Notes: a model not told the origin generated them from the sequence alone. Positions 41,233-49,276 are shown, counted from the first letter of the stretch. The stretch: 64,000 nt of DNA from Sphingobium sp. TKS (GCF_001563265.1 NZ_CP005083.1:3971001-4035000), one strand, 5' to 3'. Program-made: numbers and translations.

Positions 41233-41349
41233 CGAGGGGAGTGTAGCAGATGTCGGATGAACCGCACTTGTCCCGTCAGCGCATGCAGGAAAGCAACTGG
41301 CGGAGCGGTGGGCTGAGCCGTAAGGCCGATCAATATCAGCCTGAAACCT

Positions 41350-41378
41350 GGCGATGGTGGCAGGGCTTGTATCGAACC
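41350..41378. other. Distal attachment site: decayed copy of the tRNA-Tyr 3' end
   Basis: GGCGATGGTGG followed by CAGGGCT matches the tRNA-Tyr 3' end at 49084-49113, apart from one missing base; TGTATCGAACC follows, against GGATTCGAACC. The orientation is direct, as expected for the displaced tRNA end after integration. Confidence 0.5.
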
Positions 41379-41429
41379 TACCATATACTTAATTGTAATT
41401 GCTATGTTTTTACGTACACATTATTCATT

Positions 41430-41450
41430 CCCCCACATCCACCCCCACAT
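41430..41450. repeat. C-rich repeats near the distal island end
   Basis: CCCCCACAT occurs at 41430-41438 and 41442-41450. The same word, within a 14-bp exact match ATTCCCCCACATCC, occurs at 48910-48923, and again at 48955. These are candidate integrase arm-binding sites. Confidence 0.5.
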
Positions 41451-41737
41451 TTTTAGCTGCGGGGCCCAGGCACCGCGCGTGGCCTCGACCCATGCCGGTC
41501 GTGCTACCGCAGCACTTCGAACGCGCAGCGATACTTCCCGAAGTGAACGCCAAGCAACCGACTTCTGTGCTGGCATGGGGCAGTAAGCCAGGCCAGAAAA
41601 AGAATCCCTTCCCCGGCCATACCCCAAAGGGGGTTATGATCTCGCCCAAGGGGGAGGGGGGACTTAATGATGCCTCGCAAAAATTTTGCCGGATTTTTTC
41701 AGCTATCCAAACATTGGGCATACCACTGAATTTGCCG

Positions 41738-41989
41738 CTAATGGATAGGCGTATCGGCGTCCGTCCGGCGAATTAGCGGCAGGTCGATAGTCAGGGCCGC
41801 TACGTCACGACCAAGCGCGCGTGCGATCTTCACAAGCGAGACAAATGTAAGGTTATGTTCGCCCCGCTCTACGCGGCCGACATAGCTGCGGTCCAGCCCA
41901 GATTCATGCGCCAAACGCTCCTGCGACATTCCAAGCTCGCGTCGTGTAGCGCGAATTCTCTGCCCAAGAATGTCCAAGTAGGGGTCCAC
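41738..41989 (-). CDS. XRE family helix-turn-helix regulator
   Basis: An 83-residue DNA-binding protein of the Cro/C1 type. The HTH is at residues ~10-65 (LGMSQERLAHESGLDRSYVGRVERGEHN). The start is taken as GTG at 41989. It is divergent from the Sel1 gene across a 115-bp spacer, so it may control that promoter and its own. Confidence 0.9.
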   Translation of the reverse strand: MDPYLDILGQRIRATRRELGMSQERLAHESGLDRSYVGRVERGEHNLTFVSLVKIARALGRDVAALTIDLPLIRRTDADTPIH

Positions 41990-42104
41990 CCGCCCAACTC
42001 GCGGGAAGGAGGACTATTCGTCCACGGAGTATGAATCCCCCTGTTAACCTTTGGCGATTTTTAAGATATGACATACTGCGGGATAAGCATGAAGGGGGCA
42101 TGCG

Positions 42105-43229
42105 ATGAACAAGTGGACGCTCATCATTTGCGGTATTGTTGCTGTGGGTTTTGTGCCCATCAGCCCGAACGAATTCGCGAAGGGGTTTTGGGGCCTTGAT
42201 TCAACCCCTCGGCCAGCATCCTCCAACTCAGGCACTGCGACTACCCTCAACCAGGATGCACGATTAGTGGCAGCTTCTGCACTCATGGCAAAAGGCCAGA
42301 TGAAGCAGGGAGTCTTTCTGATCAAGCAACTCGCGTCGGAAGGGCACGCAGCCTCGCAGACTAAGCTGGGCGACCTTTATGTCTGGGGGAACGGCATCGC
42401 TCGCAACCCCCAAGAAGCGGTTCGATTGTGGAGGCTGGCCGCTCGCCGTGGCAACAAGGAAGCTGTACTCCGAGTTGCCGCTGCTTACGACCAAGGCATC
42501 GGCGTAGGTCGGAACTTGGGAGTGGCATTTCTCTGGGGCAAAGTCGCAGCAATAGCAGGCGATCCGGAGGCGCAATTCAACGTAGCGTCCAGATACATTT
42601 TTGGCATCGGAACTGCTCCTGATTTGGCTGAGGGCGAACGGTGGCTTACAACTGCCGCAAACAACGGAAATGAAAGAGCTCGTAAGGCACTAGCTGAGAA
42701 AGAGCGGCAGGCCGCCCTTAGTCCGGCACAGCGTGCCGCAGAACGTATTCTGGCGAGTGGTGAGCCGCTCACGATACAAGAATTGACTAATTTATCCCGC
42801 ATAATCAACGGAGAGCAGGCTCCGGACCTTGCCAGTCCTGTCTATGGTGCACTTCCGGACTATGCCGCGCAGCCGGATTACGGGGCTCGATCTGCTTATT
42901 CTGCCGCTGACGCCGCGAATATTTTACCACAAATAGGGGCGCCTATAGGCACAGGCGATGTCCCGAGTCGTGCCCGGGCATTGCTTGATGAGCAGCATGA
43001 GGCACCGGCAATCAGCGAGCAATCTGCCGCCCCTCTTGCGCGCAACAACCGCAGCGCCTCCCCCGCTACCGCGCCCAATAACGGTGCCGTAGATGTTCGA
43101 ACAGGGCGCTATTACGCCCCGGCAGGGGCCGGATACGTCAATACCCAAAACGGCACCTACTATGCTCCGGCGGGTCCAAACGGAGTGATTGACACTAGGA
43201 CGGGCGCATTCATTCCGATTTCGCGCTAG
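42105..43229 (+). CDS. Exported Sel1-repeat protein with repeated Tyr/Pro-rich C-terminus
   Basis: A 374-residue protein. A hydrophobic N-terminus (residues 4-18) suggests export or anchoring. Three Sel1-like repeats follow (~83-190: LGDLYVWGNGIARNPQEAV, VAAAYDQGIGVGRNLGVAF, VASRYIFGIGTAPDLAEGE), which usually mediate protein contacts. Residues ~200-320 look disordered. The C-terminus (~327-374) has short repeats: VDVRTGRYYAPAGAGYVN, GTYYAPAGPNGVIDTRTGAFIP. A homologous copy of this tail lies just downstream in broken form. Function unknown; the base composition differs from the core genes. Confidence 0.75.
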   Translation: MNKWTLIICGIVAVGFVPISPNEFAKGFWGLDSTPRPASSNSGTATTLNQDARLVAASALMAKGQMKQGVFLIKQLASEGHAASQTKLGDLYVWGNGIARNPQEAVRLWRLAARRGNKEAVLRVAAAYDQGIGVGRNLGVAFLWGKVAAIAGDPEAQFNVASRYIFGIGTAPDLAEGERWLTTAANNGNERARKALAEKERQAALSPAQRAAERILASGEPLTIQELTNLSRIINGEQAPDLASPVYGALPDYAAQPDYGARSAYSAADAANILPQIGAPIGTGDVPSRARALLDEQHEAPAISEQSAAPLARNNRSASPATAPNNGAVDVRTGRYYAPAGAGYVNTQNGTYYAPAGPNGVIDTRTGAFIPISR

Positions 43230-43251
43230 ACTTCGGCACGCCTCTGGCTCG

Positions 43252-43400
43252 GCTGGGGCGATCGGCGTTCGGACGGGGCAATATTATGCTCCGGCCGCTG
43301 GAGGGTATGTGAATCCTCACGACGGCACCTTCTACGCACGCTCTGGCCCCAACGGCGTGGTCCAATACGCGCACCGGAGAGTACATCCCCACCTCTCCAT
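43252..43400 (+). pseudogene. Broken second copy of the RTGxYYAP-type C-terminal tail
   Basis: About 20 bp after the Sel1 stop the sequence encodes AIGVRTGQYYAPAAGGYVN, then PHDGTFYARSGPNGVV. After a single-base shift near 43363 it encodes NTRTGEYIPTSP and a stop at 43398-43400. It is a diverged tandem duplicate of the preceding tail (about 45 residues) without start codon or intact frame. Confidence 0.6.
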
Positions 43401-43419
43401 AGCGCCGATGATAGCCATT

Positions 43420-43698
43420 TCAGTGTGGAGGTATCCAGTATCGGTGATTCTGGCCTTTGCTGGACCAGTTGCGACGCCGCTCCCAGCCGAGGCTCAAGAG
43501 GACCGAACTTAGCAACCTGCCTTGCGTGCCAAGCGCCCGTTCCAGTTCGACCATACTGTACGGGCGGATACGGCTGATCGTCGGCTGACTATCAAACCAT
43601 GCAGAAAATCGTTGTTTCAGGTCCGGCTTGGATAGCTGGGCCGCGCCCGCTTCCTCCAACAGTTCCCTACCCCAGATAGCAGTCATAGCGCTTCGCAT
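43420..43698 (-). CDS. Unknown protein, possible winged-helix DNA-binding domain
   Basis: A 92-residue protein following the primase on the same strand after 189 bp. Residues ~45-92 (MVELERALGTQGRLLSSVLLSLGWERRR...HRYWIPPH) have the look of a small winged-helix domain like those ending phage primases. It could be a replication accessory or a remnant of a longer primase. No family assigned. Confidence 0.5.
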   Translation of the reverse strand: MRSAMTAIWGRELLEEAGAAQLSKPDLKQRFSAWFDSQPTISRIRPYSMVELERALGTQGRLLSSVLLSLGWERRRNWSSKGQNHRYWIPPH

Positions 43699-43887
43699 CG
43701 TGGATCTCCGCCCGCTGTGTGATGGTGGTGGTAGTGGTTTTGTGGCTAGGGGCGTTAAATTCGGTATTGGAAGGGCGAGCAGGGCGGACAGTGCGCCCTT
43801 TTTGGTAAAATCCCCTCGTGAAGCTCGATTTGAAGAACTTCACAGAAAATGGCGCTGCCTCCGCCCTCTCCGCCCTGCGCCACACGA

Positions 43888-46257
43888 TCACTGCACCGCC
43901 CGCAGGCCCGAATAGAAACGCTGCCCGTTGCTTCGACAGATTGGAAAGCCCCGCTCTGCGAGCCGCTGAGTGAAAGTCGCCTTGCTCCCGGCTTTGTGCC
44001 CATTGCCATCACACCAGCCACACCATTTGACGAACAACTCCCTGTCCGCTGCGCGACCGGCGGGGTCGGCCACCGTGCAGTCGGCCAGGAATTCGCCCAG
44101 CAAGTCGCTCTCGCGCCGATACTGGCGCTGCTCGGCAAGGATCGCCGGGCTGAGGGCGAGGGCGCCTTTGGTCAGATATTGGCGCGCACCTTCGATCATC
44201 CACCGCAGGATTCCATTGCGTTCTGCCCAGAGCTTCGGTTCAAGGTGTGGATCGCGCTGTGCACCCTCAAATTTCTGCCGGAAGGGCAGGACCACGATCC
44301 TACGCCAGATGCCATCGTCATCGCCTTTGACGATAGGCCGATGATTCGTCCGCACCCAGACCGTGAAGCGCGGGTCGAAGGTAAAGAACTCGCCATAGAG
44401 TGGTCGGGCCGATATGGACTCGCGCCCTGCCAATGCCTTCACCGCCTGTTCGTCCAGATGCATCCCACCGGGAAGTTCGTTGACCGACACCAGCCGCGCG
44501 CCTTCCAACATGACGATGTCGCCCCTTGCGCTGTGATCGTCACCGCGCCGCGCGGCAAGCAGGGAATGGGGAGCGACCTTGCTGTAGCCGCCAATAATTC
44601 TGTTGACGATGTTGCCGAAGATCGACTTACCATTGGCCCCAAAACCGATGCAGAAAACGATGATTTCCTCGATATTCAGGCCAGTAAGCGCGTACCCCAG
44701 CAGTCGCTGCACTGAGTCTATGGTCGCCTGATCGGCGGCGAACACCTCATCCATAAACTGGAGCCAGCGCGGACAGGTCGCCGCCATGTCATGGTCAGCC
44801 ACACAATGCCGCGTGATAAGCATGTCCGGGCGATTGGAGATCAGCGCGCTAGATTTCAGATCGACGACACCATTGCCCACGCCAAGCAGTGTCGGATTGG
44901 CGTCTAGGTCCGCCTGCCCGGCTGACATGCCCGGCTCTGACCGCGCGAGTTCCAAAGTGGCCTTAATGCGGGAAATATGATGCGCTGCCACTGCCTCTTT
45001 GACGCGCCATTTGGCCCGATCCTGATCGCTAGAAAGACCAGCCATGGCATCGGCCATCATAGCTTGCGCGGCTTGTTTTGCAGCCTCGATTTCCTGACCC
45101 TGATCACACAACACCCAGCGATCATCGGACCAACGCAACCATTTCTTGATCCCGCGGATATAGAGCAAACTTCCACCGAATATCGCCGCGAAATGCCGGG
45201 CGTTGCGAATGTCGCCATGCACCGACCAGTCAACCGGATGATACGGGCCTACATGGCCGGGAATGGGCGGCGCCTGGGGCACCGAGGAGACAACAGCAAA
45301 GGGATATTGCTGGGGCATGGTCCAGCCGTTTTGCTTCGCGTAGTGGAAAAGGGTGGCAATCTTGATACCCTTCGTCGGGTCGAACTCCCGGATCAGGGCA
45401 TCTACCGCAGCCTGGTCATAGCGATGTGGCGCCAGCTTGCTCCATCCGTGAGCGATTTGCGGCGCGCACCTCCACCCCGTGGACATGATGGCCCAGACGA
45501 TGTTGCGCCACTCGTCATACGCGACATCCGGCGAGACGTGATCGAGCGCCGTCTCTATCACGGTCATGCCGAAAAGGCCCTCCTCCAGCGGCGCGAAGCC
45601 TGGCTGGGGCGCGAAGCTCTGGGGCGCGAAACCAGGCGGCGGCGGCAAGAACGCTGCTGGTGCGCTGTTTCTTGCCCGCTTCGCTAGTTCGTCCTGCCAT
45701 ACCTGCAACAGCGCGTCGGGGATCACAGACAGCTTGCGCCAATCCCCAGAACCGCCCCACTGGTAAGGCCGACCCGTGTCGGGATGGATAGATGGCGGCA
45801 GAACGTCCTGCACGGAATTGCCGCCTTTATCGGTACAACGAAACTCCAGGATCATCTCCCCGTCATCGCCCTTAATCTGTAAGGTTTGGAAAGATGCACC
45901 AAGGCTTGTAGGCAGCCGAAAGAGCAGCTTACCGCGACCCGCACGCCCGGAGACAATCTCCACGCGATCCGACGCAGCGAACAACTGCCCAAGGTTCACA
46001 CCGCGCGCCAGCAACCATTCAGAGGCCCGGCCCCAGTCATCCACGTCCAGCGCCATTGTGCCGGACCAGGCGTGAAGCAGGCCAACGTTGCCCGTCAGCG
46101 TGGCGGCCGTGGCGGGGCTGGTAATAGCGTTCTCAAGCAGGTTCCAACCATTCGCGGTCGGGCCTTTACGCCCGTGCGGGATCGCGCACACGGCCAAGCG
46201 GTGGCGGACATATTCCACCGCCTGGGTGCCGGTGTTCGTGCCAGACTTAGCTGTCAT
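43888..46257 (-). CDS. P4-type DNA primase/helicase
   Basis: A 789-residue replication protein. Residues ~1-190 form a primase-polymerase domain (ALDVDDWGRASEWLLARG, RGKLLFRLP, SIHPDTGRPYQW). A PriCT-like segment (~235-310) follows, then a D5/SF3 helicase with Walker A GFGANGKSIFGN (~537-548) and downstream ATPase motifs (LVSVNELPGG, RFTVWVRTNHRP). It probably replicates the excised element. The ATG at 46257 overlaps the upstream gene by 11 bp. Confidence 0.9.
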   Translation of the reverse strand: MTAKSGTNTGTQAVEYVRHRLAVCAIPHGRKGPTANGWNLLENAITSPATAATLTGNVGLLHAWSGTMALDVDDWGRASEWLLARGVNLGQLFAASDRVEIVSGRAGRGKLLFRLPTSLGASFQTLQIKGDDGEMILEFRCTDKGGNSVQDVLPPSIHPDTGRPYQWGGSGDWRKLSVIPDALLQVWQDELAKRARNSAPAAFLPPPPGFAPQSFAPQPGFAPLEEGLFGMTVIETALDHVSPDVAYDEWRNIVWAIMSTGWRCAPQIAHGWSKLAPHRYDQAAVDALIREFDPTKGIKIATLFHYAKQNGWTMPQQYPFAVVSSVPQAPPIPGHVGPYHPVDWSVHGDIRNARHFAAIFGGSLLYIRGIKKWLRWSDDRWVLCDQGQEIEAAKQAAQAMMADAMAGLSSDQDRAKWRVKEAVAAHHISRIKATLELARSEPGMSAGQADLDANPTLLGVGNGVVDLKSSALISNRPDMLITRHCVADHDMAATCPRWLQFMDEVFAADQATIDSVQRLLGYALTGLNIEEIIVFCIGFGANGKSIFGNIVNRIIGGYSKVAPHSLLAARRGDDHSARGDIVMLEGARLVSVNELPGGMHLDEQAVKALAGRESISARPLYGEFFTFDPRFTVWVRTNHRPIVKGDDDGIWRRIVVLPFRQKFEGAQRDPHLEPKLWAERNGILRWMIEGARQYLTKGALALSPAILAEQRQYRRESDLLGEFLADCTVADPAGRAADRELFVKWCGWCDGNGHKAGSKATFTQRLAERGFPICRSNGQRFYSGLRAVQ

Positions 46258-46720
46258 GACCTGTCTCCCATGAGATGGTGAGGGGAGCGCTTTTGTCGCC
46301 GGACCGCCTCTGCATGGCCATGAAGGCGCCACCATGCAAAAGGCCACGCGGGGTAGCCTTGGCGTCTGCGATGGCCGCCAAGGCGGACATGGTGGCGCTG
46401 ACATGACGGTGCCGGGCGGCTTCGATGCGGGCGTGCATTTCTAGCAAGGCGTTGGTTATGAGAGAGCGCTTCAAGAACTCTCTTTGCGCCTGCATGGCGT
46501 CGATCTCGGCAGCCAGCGCCACACGCTCTAACTGCTCACAGAACAAATATTCTGCGACCAACCCCCCGACTGGCAAAGTACCGCTCATGAGAGCGGCGGC
46601 CGCCGCGACAGTGTCGAGCGCGCCAGCGGATTTATCGAAAGGGTCAGCCGAGACGACAACCCAGATGTCACCGTCGGGATAACCGATGATCCGGGCAGTT
46701 TTCCAGGTGAGCATATCCAT
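46247..46720 (-). CDS. Island protein of unknown function
   Basis: A 157-residue protein (MDMLTWKTARIIGYPDGDIW start) that appears mostly alpha-helical with Ala-rich stretches. It sits between the excisionase-like gene (1-bp junction at 46720) and the primase (11-bp overlap), so it belongs to the same operon and may be a replication or regulation accessory. No domain recognised. Confidence 0.6.
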   Translation of the reverse strand: MDMLTWKTARIIGYPDGDIWVVVSADPFDKSAGALDTVAAAAALMSGTLPVGGLVAEYLFCEQLERVALAAEIDAMQAQREFLKRSLITNALLEMHARIEAARHRHVSATMSALAAIADAKATPRGLLHGGAFMAMQRRSGDKSAPLTISWETGHDS

Positions 46721-46905
46721 CAGGGACGCTCCCGCTGCTCAGGCGTGACGCCCGCAAGCTTGAAAACACTCTCGATTTTCACCAGGTGGCGGGTGCCGAT
46801 ACGGACAGATTCAAGCTCACCGCGAGCGATCAGCTCGCCCAATTTGGTCTTGCCGATTGAAAGCATCTTCCCGGCCTCGGCTTGTGAACACAATATTGCT
46901 TCCAT
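46720..46905 (-). CDS. Excisionase-like helix-turn-helix protein
   Basis: A 61-residue protein with a MerR/AlpA-like HTH: CSQAEAGKMLSIGKTKLGELIARGELESVRIGTRHLVKIES has the helix-turn-helix and wing pattern of AlpA and Xis proteins. The ATG at 46905 is chosen; a GTG six codons upstream (46923) is an alternative. It likely controls integrase or primase expression or directs excision. Three AAATGGC boxes lie upstream. Confidence 0.78.
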   Translation of the reverse strand: MEAILCSQAEAGKMLSIGKTKLGELIARGELESVRIGTRHLVKIESVFKLAGVTPEQRERP

Positions 46906-46981
46906 GTTGATGGACTCCACCACCCGGCACCGGCAGGAGACGCACGGGCCTTCACGGGCGAACCACCAGCTAGCTCGTAGA

Positions 46982-47024
46982 AAATGGCGAACCTAAATGG
47001 CGCGACGGCATTGTTTTGCCATTT
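46982..47024. promoter_or_regulatory. Three AAATGGC boxes upstream of the excisionase-primase operon
   Basis: AAATGGC occurs directly at 46982 and 46995 (13 bp apart) and inverted as GCCATTT at 47018. The last two form a 7-bp inverted repeat. The position upstream of the excisionase-like gene suggests an operator or excision site. Confidence 0.45.
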
Positions 47025-47033
47025 CCTGCACCG

Positions 47034-47681
47034 TCATCGAACGGCGGGGCGGCCGACGCGGTTCTGCCTGATGGCATTCCATCGAGCCTCAAAGGTTGCG
47101 GATAGCCCCTTTGAGCGCGGCGCTGTCATGAACTCTTTGCGCGCCTTCTTCACACTGGTGTGGGGCGTTGCCCTAATCCAAGAGTCAATCTCAGCAATGG
47201 TGAAAGGCGCCGCACTGGCCGTCAGCGCGACCGCTGCAGTGCCGGTTCCACCGTGCGTTGCTAGGAGCCTTGATAGATCGGCTAGATCAACCCGGACATG
47301 GTCTAGTCCTTCGGACCTTGTGTGCGCGGTGAAAGTGTCTGCATACTCGTCACCTTGATTTTCGCCCTTCCACAACATGTCATAGCCTGGAACGAATAGA
47401 CGATAGTCTAGACATTCGCCCTTCGTCAGACGCCGAAGCGAATCGTTTGGAGCGCCCTCCAGTGAGCCGGGTACAGTCCTTCCCCAAAGCGCAACGTCAT
47501 CCCTGTACCCGGCGTCACACAGAGCGTGCAGGGCTTCAACAAGCTGCGCCAGTGCAACATTTGGAGGACACCTCCACCGTCTTTTTTTCAGGGCTACAGG
47601 CATCACTGAAGCAGGCACTTCCTCGTTGAATGCCAGCATGGTGATTGCTTCAGAGAGGGAGCGGGTTGATTGCCCCTTCAT
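47034..47681 (-). CDS. Island protein of unknown function
   Basis: A 215-residue protein starting MKGQSTRSLSEAITMLAF. Its start codon overlaps the integrase stop (ATGA-type, 4 bp), so it is translationally coupled to the integrase. It contains Trp/Tyr-rich central segments (DYRLFVPGYDMLWKG) and a Lys/Arg-rich tail. No known domain. Confidence 0.6.
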   Translation of the reverse strand: MKGQSTRSLSEAITMLAFNEEVPASVMPVALKKRRWRCPPNVALAQLVEALHALCDAGYRDDVALWGRTVPGSLEGAPNDSLRRLTKGECLDYRLFVPGYDMLWKGENQGDEYADTFTAHTRSEGLDHVRVDLADLSRLLATHGGTGTAAVALTASAAPFTIAEIDSWIRATPHTSVKKARKEFMTAPRSKGLSATFEARWNAIRQNRVGRPAVR

Positions 47682-48907
47682 TTTCCGTCCCTCGCCCTCT
47701 TGATTGACACGACCTTCCCGCCCCCAGCCGCACCGCTAGCACAGTAACGCCCCCAATCCGCCATGAGCTTCACACGCTGGCCCGGTTGGGCGGGTGTGCC
47801 GAGATACGTCGTGCGGCGATATGCGGCCTGCACCGCGTCGGGTGTTTTGTGCGCCAGGACGGCTTCCACCACAGCATCGGGATACCCCTCGTTCGCTGCC
47901 CAGTCCGTGAGGGCGGAACGAAACCCGTGGACATGGTATGGCTCGCTCATGTCCCGCAACACCTTCAGCAACGTCATGTCGGACATGGGCCCGCTGTCAG
48001 CACCCGGAAAGACCTGATCGGTCCCCTCCAGCTTCAAGGCCGCCGCTTTCGCCAGCACTGCCAGCGCCGCGTCGGATAAGGGGACCATATGAGCCTTGTT
48101 TCGCTTCATGTGCCCGGCTGGGATCGTCCACAAGCGGCCTTCAAGATCAAACTCGTCCCATGTTGCAAACCGGACCTCCTGGCTTCGCACCCCCGTCAGT
48201 ATCAGCAATTCTAGCGCGAGCCGTCCATATGAGGGCTTGCGGCGCAATGCGGTGAGGAAGCCCGGCACAGCGACATAGGGCATAGCCTTGCGATTCTCCC
48301 GCCCCTTCACTTGCCGGGGCAGGCCGCGCCCGGCTTTCAGGCTGCCATTGCCAGAGGGCGCTTCGGTGGAGCGCCAGCCCTTAGCGTGGGCATAATCCAG
48401 CACCGCGCAAATCCGATTGCGCACCTGACGCGCCGTTTCGGGGATTTCCTGCCAGATTGGCGTCAACACCGTGATGATGTCCGCCGCTGTGATACCGCCG
48501 GTCGGCACGTTGCCCAGCTTGGGAAAGGCGTAGTTCTCCAGGCTGGCGAGCCACTGACGAGTGTAGATCGCGCTTTTCCAGCCAGCCTCATTCTCGGTGT
48601 GATATTGGCGCGCTGCTTCACGGAACGTCACCTTAGCAGCAGCCTCGCATTTCTTTTCCGCCAGAACATCGCGCCGCTCTACCTTGACCGCCTTACGGAG
48701 CCCGCTGGCCTTGTCGCGGGCATCGGCAAGCGTGAGGAGCCGTGCGGAGCCAAGTCCGATGTCCTGCCGCTTGCCATCGCGCTGAAGTCGCAAGGTCCAT
48801 GACGCGCCGCCGCGTTTATCAACTTTCAGGAATAGCCCTTCGCCGTCCTGATAGGTGCCGGGATTCGCCAAAGCTGCCTTAACAGCCACCGCCGTCAGCT
48901 TGCCCAT
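47678..48907 (-). CDS. Tyrosine integrase (P4/DUF4102 type)
   Basis: A 409-residue site-specific recombinase. The N-terminal arm-binding domain has YQDGEGLFLKVDKRGGASW (~18-36). The catalytic domain has the first Arg in TGVRSQEVR (~238), HGFR (~327) and the nucleophile Tyr in AAYRRTTY (~365). It lies with its 5' end toward tRNA-Tyr, the usual arrangement for tRNA-integrating islands. ATG at 48907. Confidence 0.95.
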   Translation of the reverse strand: MGKLTAVAVKAALANPGTYQDGEGLFLKVDKRGGASWTLRLQRDGKRQDIGLGSARLLTLADARDKASGLRKAVKVERRDVLAEKKCEAAAKVTFREAARQYHTENEAGWKSAIYTRQWLASLENYAFPKLGNVPTGGITAADIITVLTPIWQEIPETARQVRNRICAVLDYAHAKGWRSTEAPSGNGSLKAGRGLPRQVKGRENRKAMPYVAVPGFLTALRRKPSYGRLALELLILTGVRSQEVRFATWDEFDLEGRLWTIPAGHMKRNKAHMVPLSDAALAVLAKAAALKLEGTDQVFPGADSGPMSDMTLLKVLRDMSEPYHVHGFRSALTDWAANEGYPDAVVEAVLAHKTPDAVQAAYRRTTYLGTPAQPGQRVKLMADWGRYCASGAAGGGKVVSIKRARDGK

Positions 48908-48909
48908 GT

Positions 48910-48975
48910 ATTCCCCCACATCCGAGAATTGCAGTGTGGGGGAAGATCTATTTTACCCCCACATCTCCCCCACAC
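48910..48975. repeat. C-rich repeats near the tRNA-proximal island end
   Basis: CCCCCACAT at 48913 and 48955, an inverted GTGTGGGGG near 48933 and a variant CCCCCACAC near 48967 surround the integrase start and promoter region. They mirror the distal repeats at 41430 and may be integrase arm sites. Confidence 0.5.
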
Positions 48976-49083
48976 TTCCGCCCGGTTGCAGGCAGGCAGA
49001 GGCGGGCACAGGCGAGCCTGCGCGGGTAGAATAAACCAATGTTTTCCGGATTTCTACGGGAATTGCCGTGCCTCGACGGGCAC

Positions 49084-49113
49084 GGCGATGGTGGACAGGG
49101 CTGGATTCGAACC
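49084..49113. other. tRNA-proximal attachment site
   Basis: GGCGATGGTGG spans the CCA end of tRNA-Tyr and is repeated exactly at 41350-41360. The following tRNA bases match the decayed distal copy. Confidence 0.5.
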
Positions 49114-49175
49114 AGCGTACGGGAAACCCGGGCAGATTTACAGTCTGCTGCCTTTAACCACTCGGCCACCTGTCC
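49089..49175 (-). tRNA. tRNA-Tyr (GTA)
   Basis: An 87-nt class II tRNA with encoded CCA. The acceptor stem GGACAGG pairs with CCTGTCC; the anticodon stem-loop GCAGA-CTGTAAA-TCTGC has anticodon GTA (49139-49141). It has a long variable arm and the TTCGAATCC T-loop. It is the integration target of the adjacent island, which leaves the gene intact. Confidence 0.96.
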
Positions 49176-49276
49176 AGTCGCCTAACCGTGTCGAAGAATG
49201 CCCCGATCGGCTGGAGGGCGCTCCAATGGCGAATGGAGACTTGCCTGTCAATGGTGCAATGTGAAAAGAGCGCGTC

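Larger units (their letters stand above)
41233..41737. other. Intergenic region spanning the distal island border
   Basis: This stretch between bglX and the XRE gene contains the degenerate tRNA 3'-end copy (41350-41378) and two C-rich repeats (41430-41450). Beyond them, base composition becomes less GC-rich. A 68-codon frame (41250-41456) crosses the border but has no family and is not annotated as a gene. No other gene seen. Confidence 0.55.
41350..49094. mobile_element. Integrative island at tRNA-Tyr (about 7.7 kb, P4-type)
   Basis: The element carries a tyrosine integrase adjacent to tRNA-Tyr, an excisionase-like HTH gene, a P4-type primase-helicase, several unknown genes, and a cargo end with an XRE regulator and a Sel1 protein. 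Its ends share an 11-bp exact repeat extended by a decayed tRNA fragment, with C-rich repeats just inside. No capsid, terminase or conjugation genes are present, so it resembles a satellite or integrative plasmid-like element. The decay of the distal copy suggests an old insertion. Confidence 0.75.

Noticed and set aside
41250..41456. A 68-codon frame crossing the left island border
   Set aside because: It spans the attachment site and ends in His/Pro from the C-rich repeats. No Shine-Dalgarno or family.
41233..49094. CRISPR array or anti-phage defence operon in the island
   Set aside because: No regularly spaced repeats, cas genes, restriction-modification, toxin-antitoxin or nuclease-type defence domains could be recognised in the island proteins.
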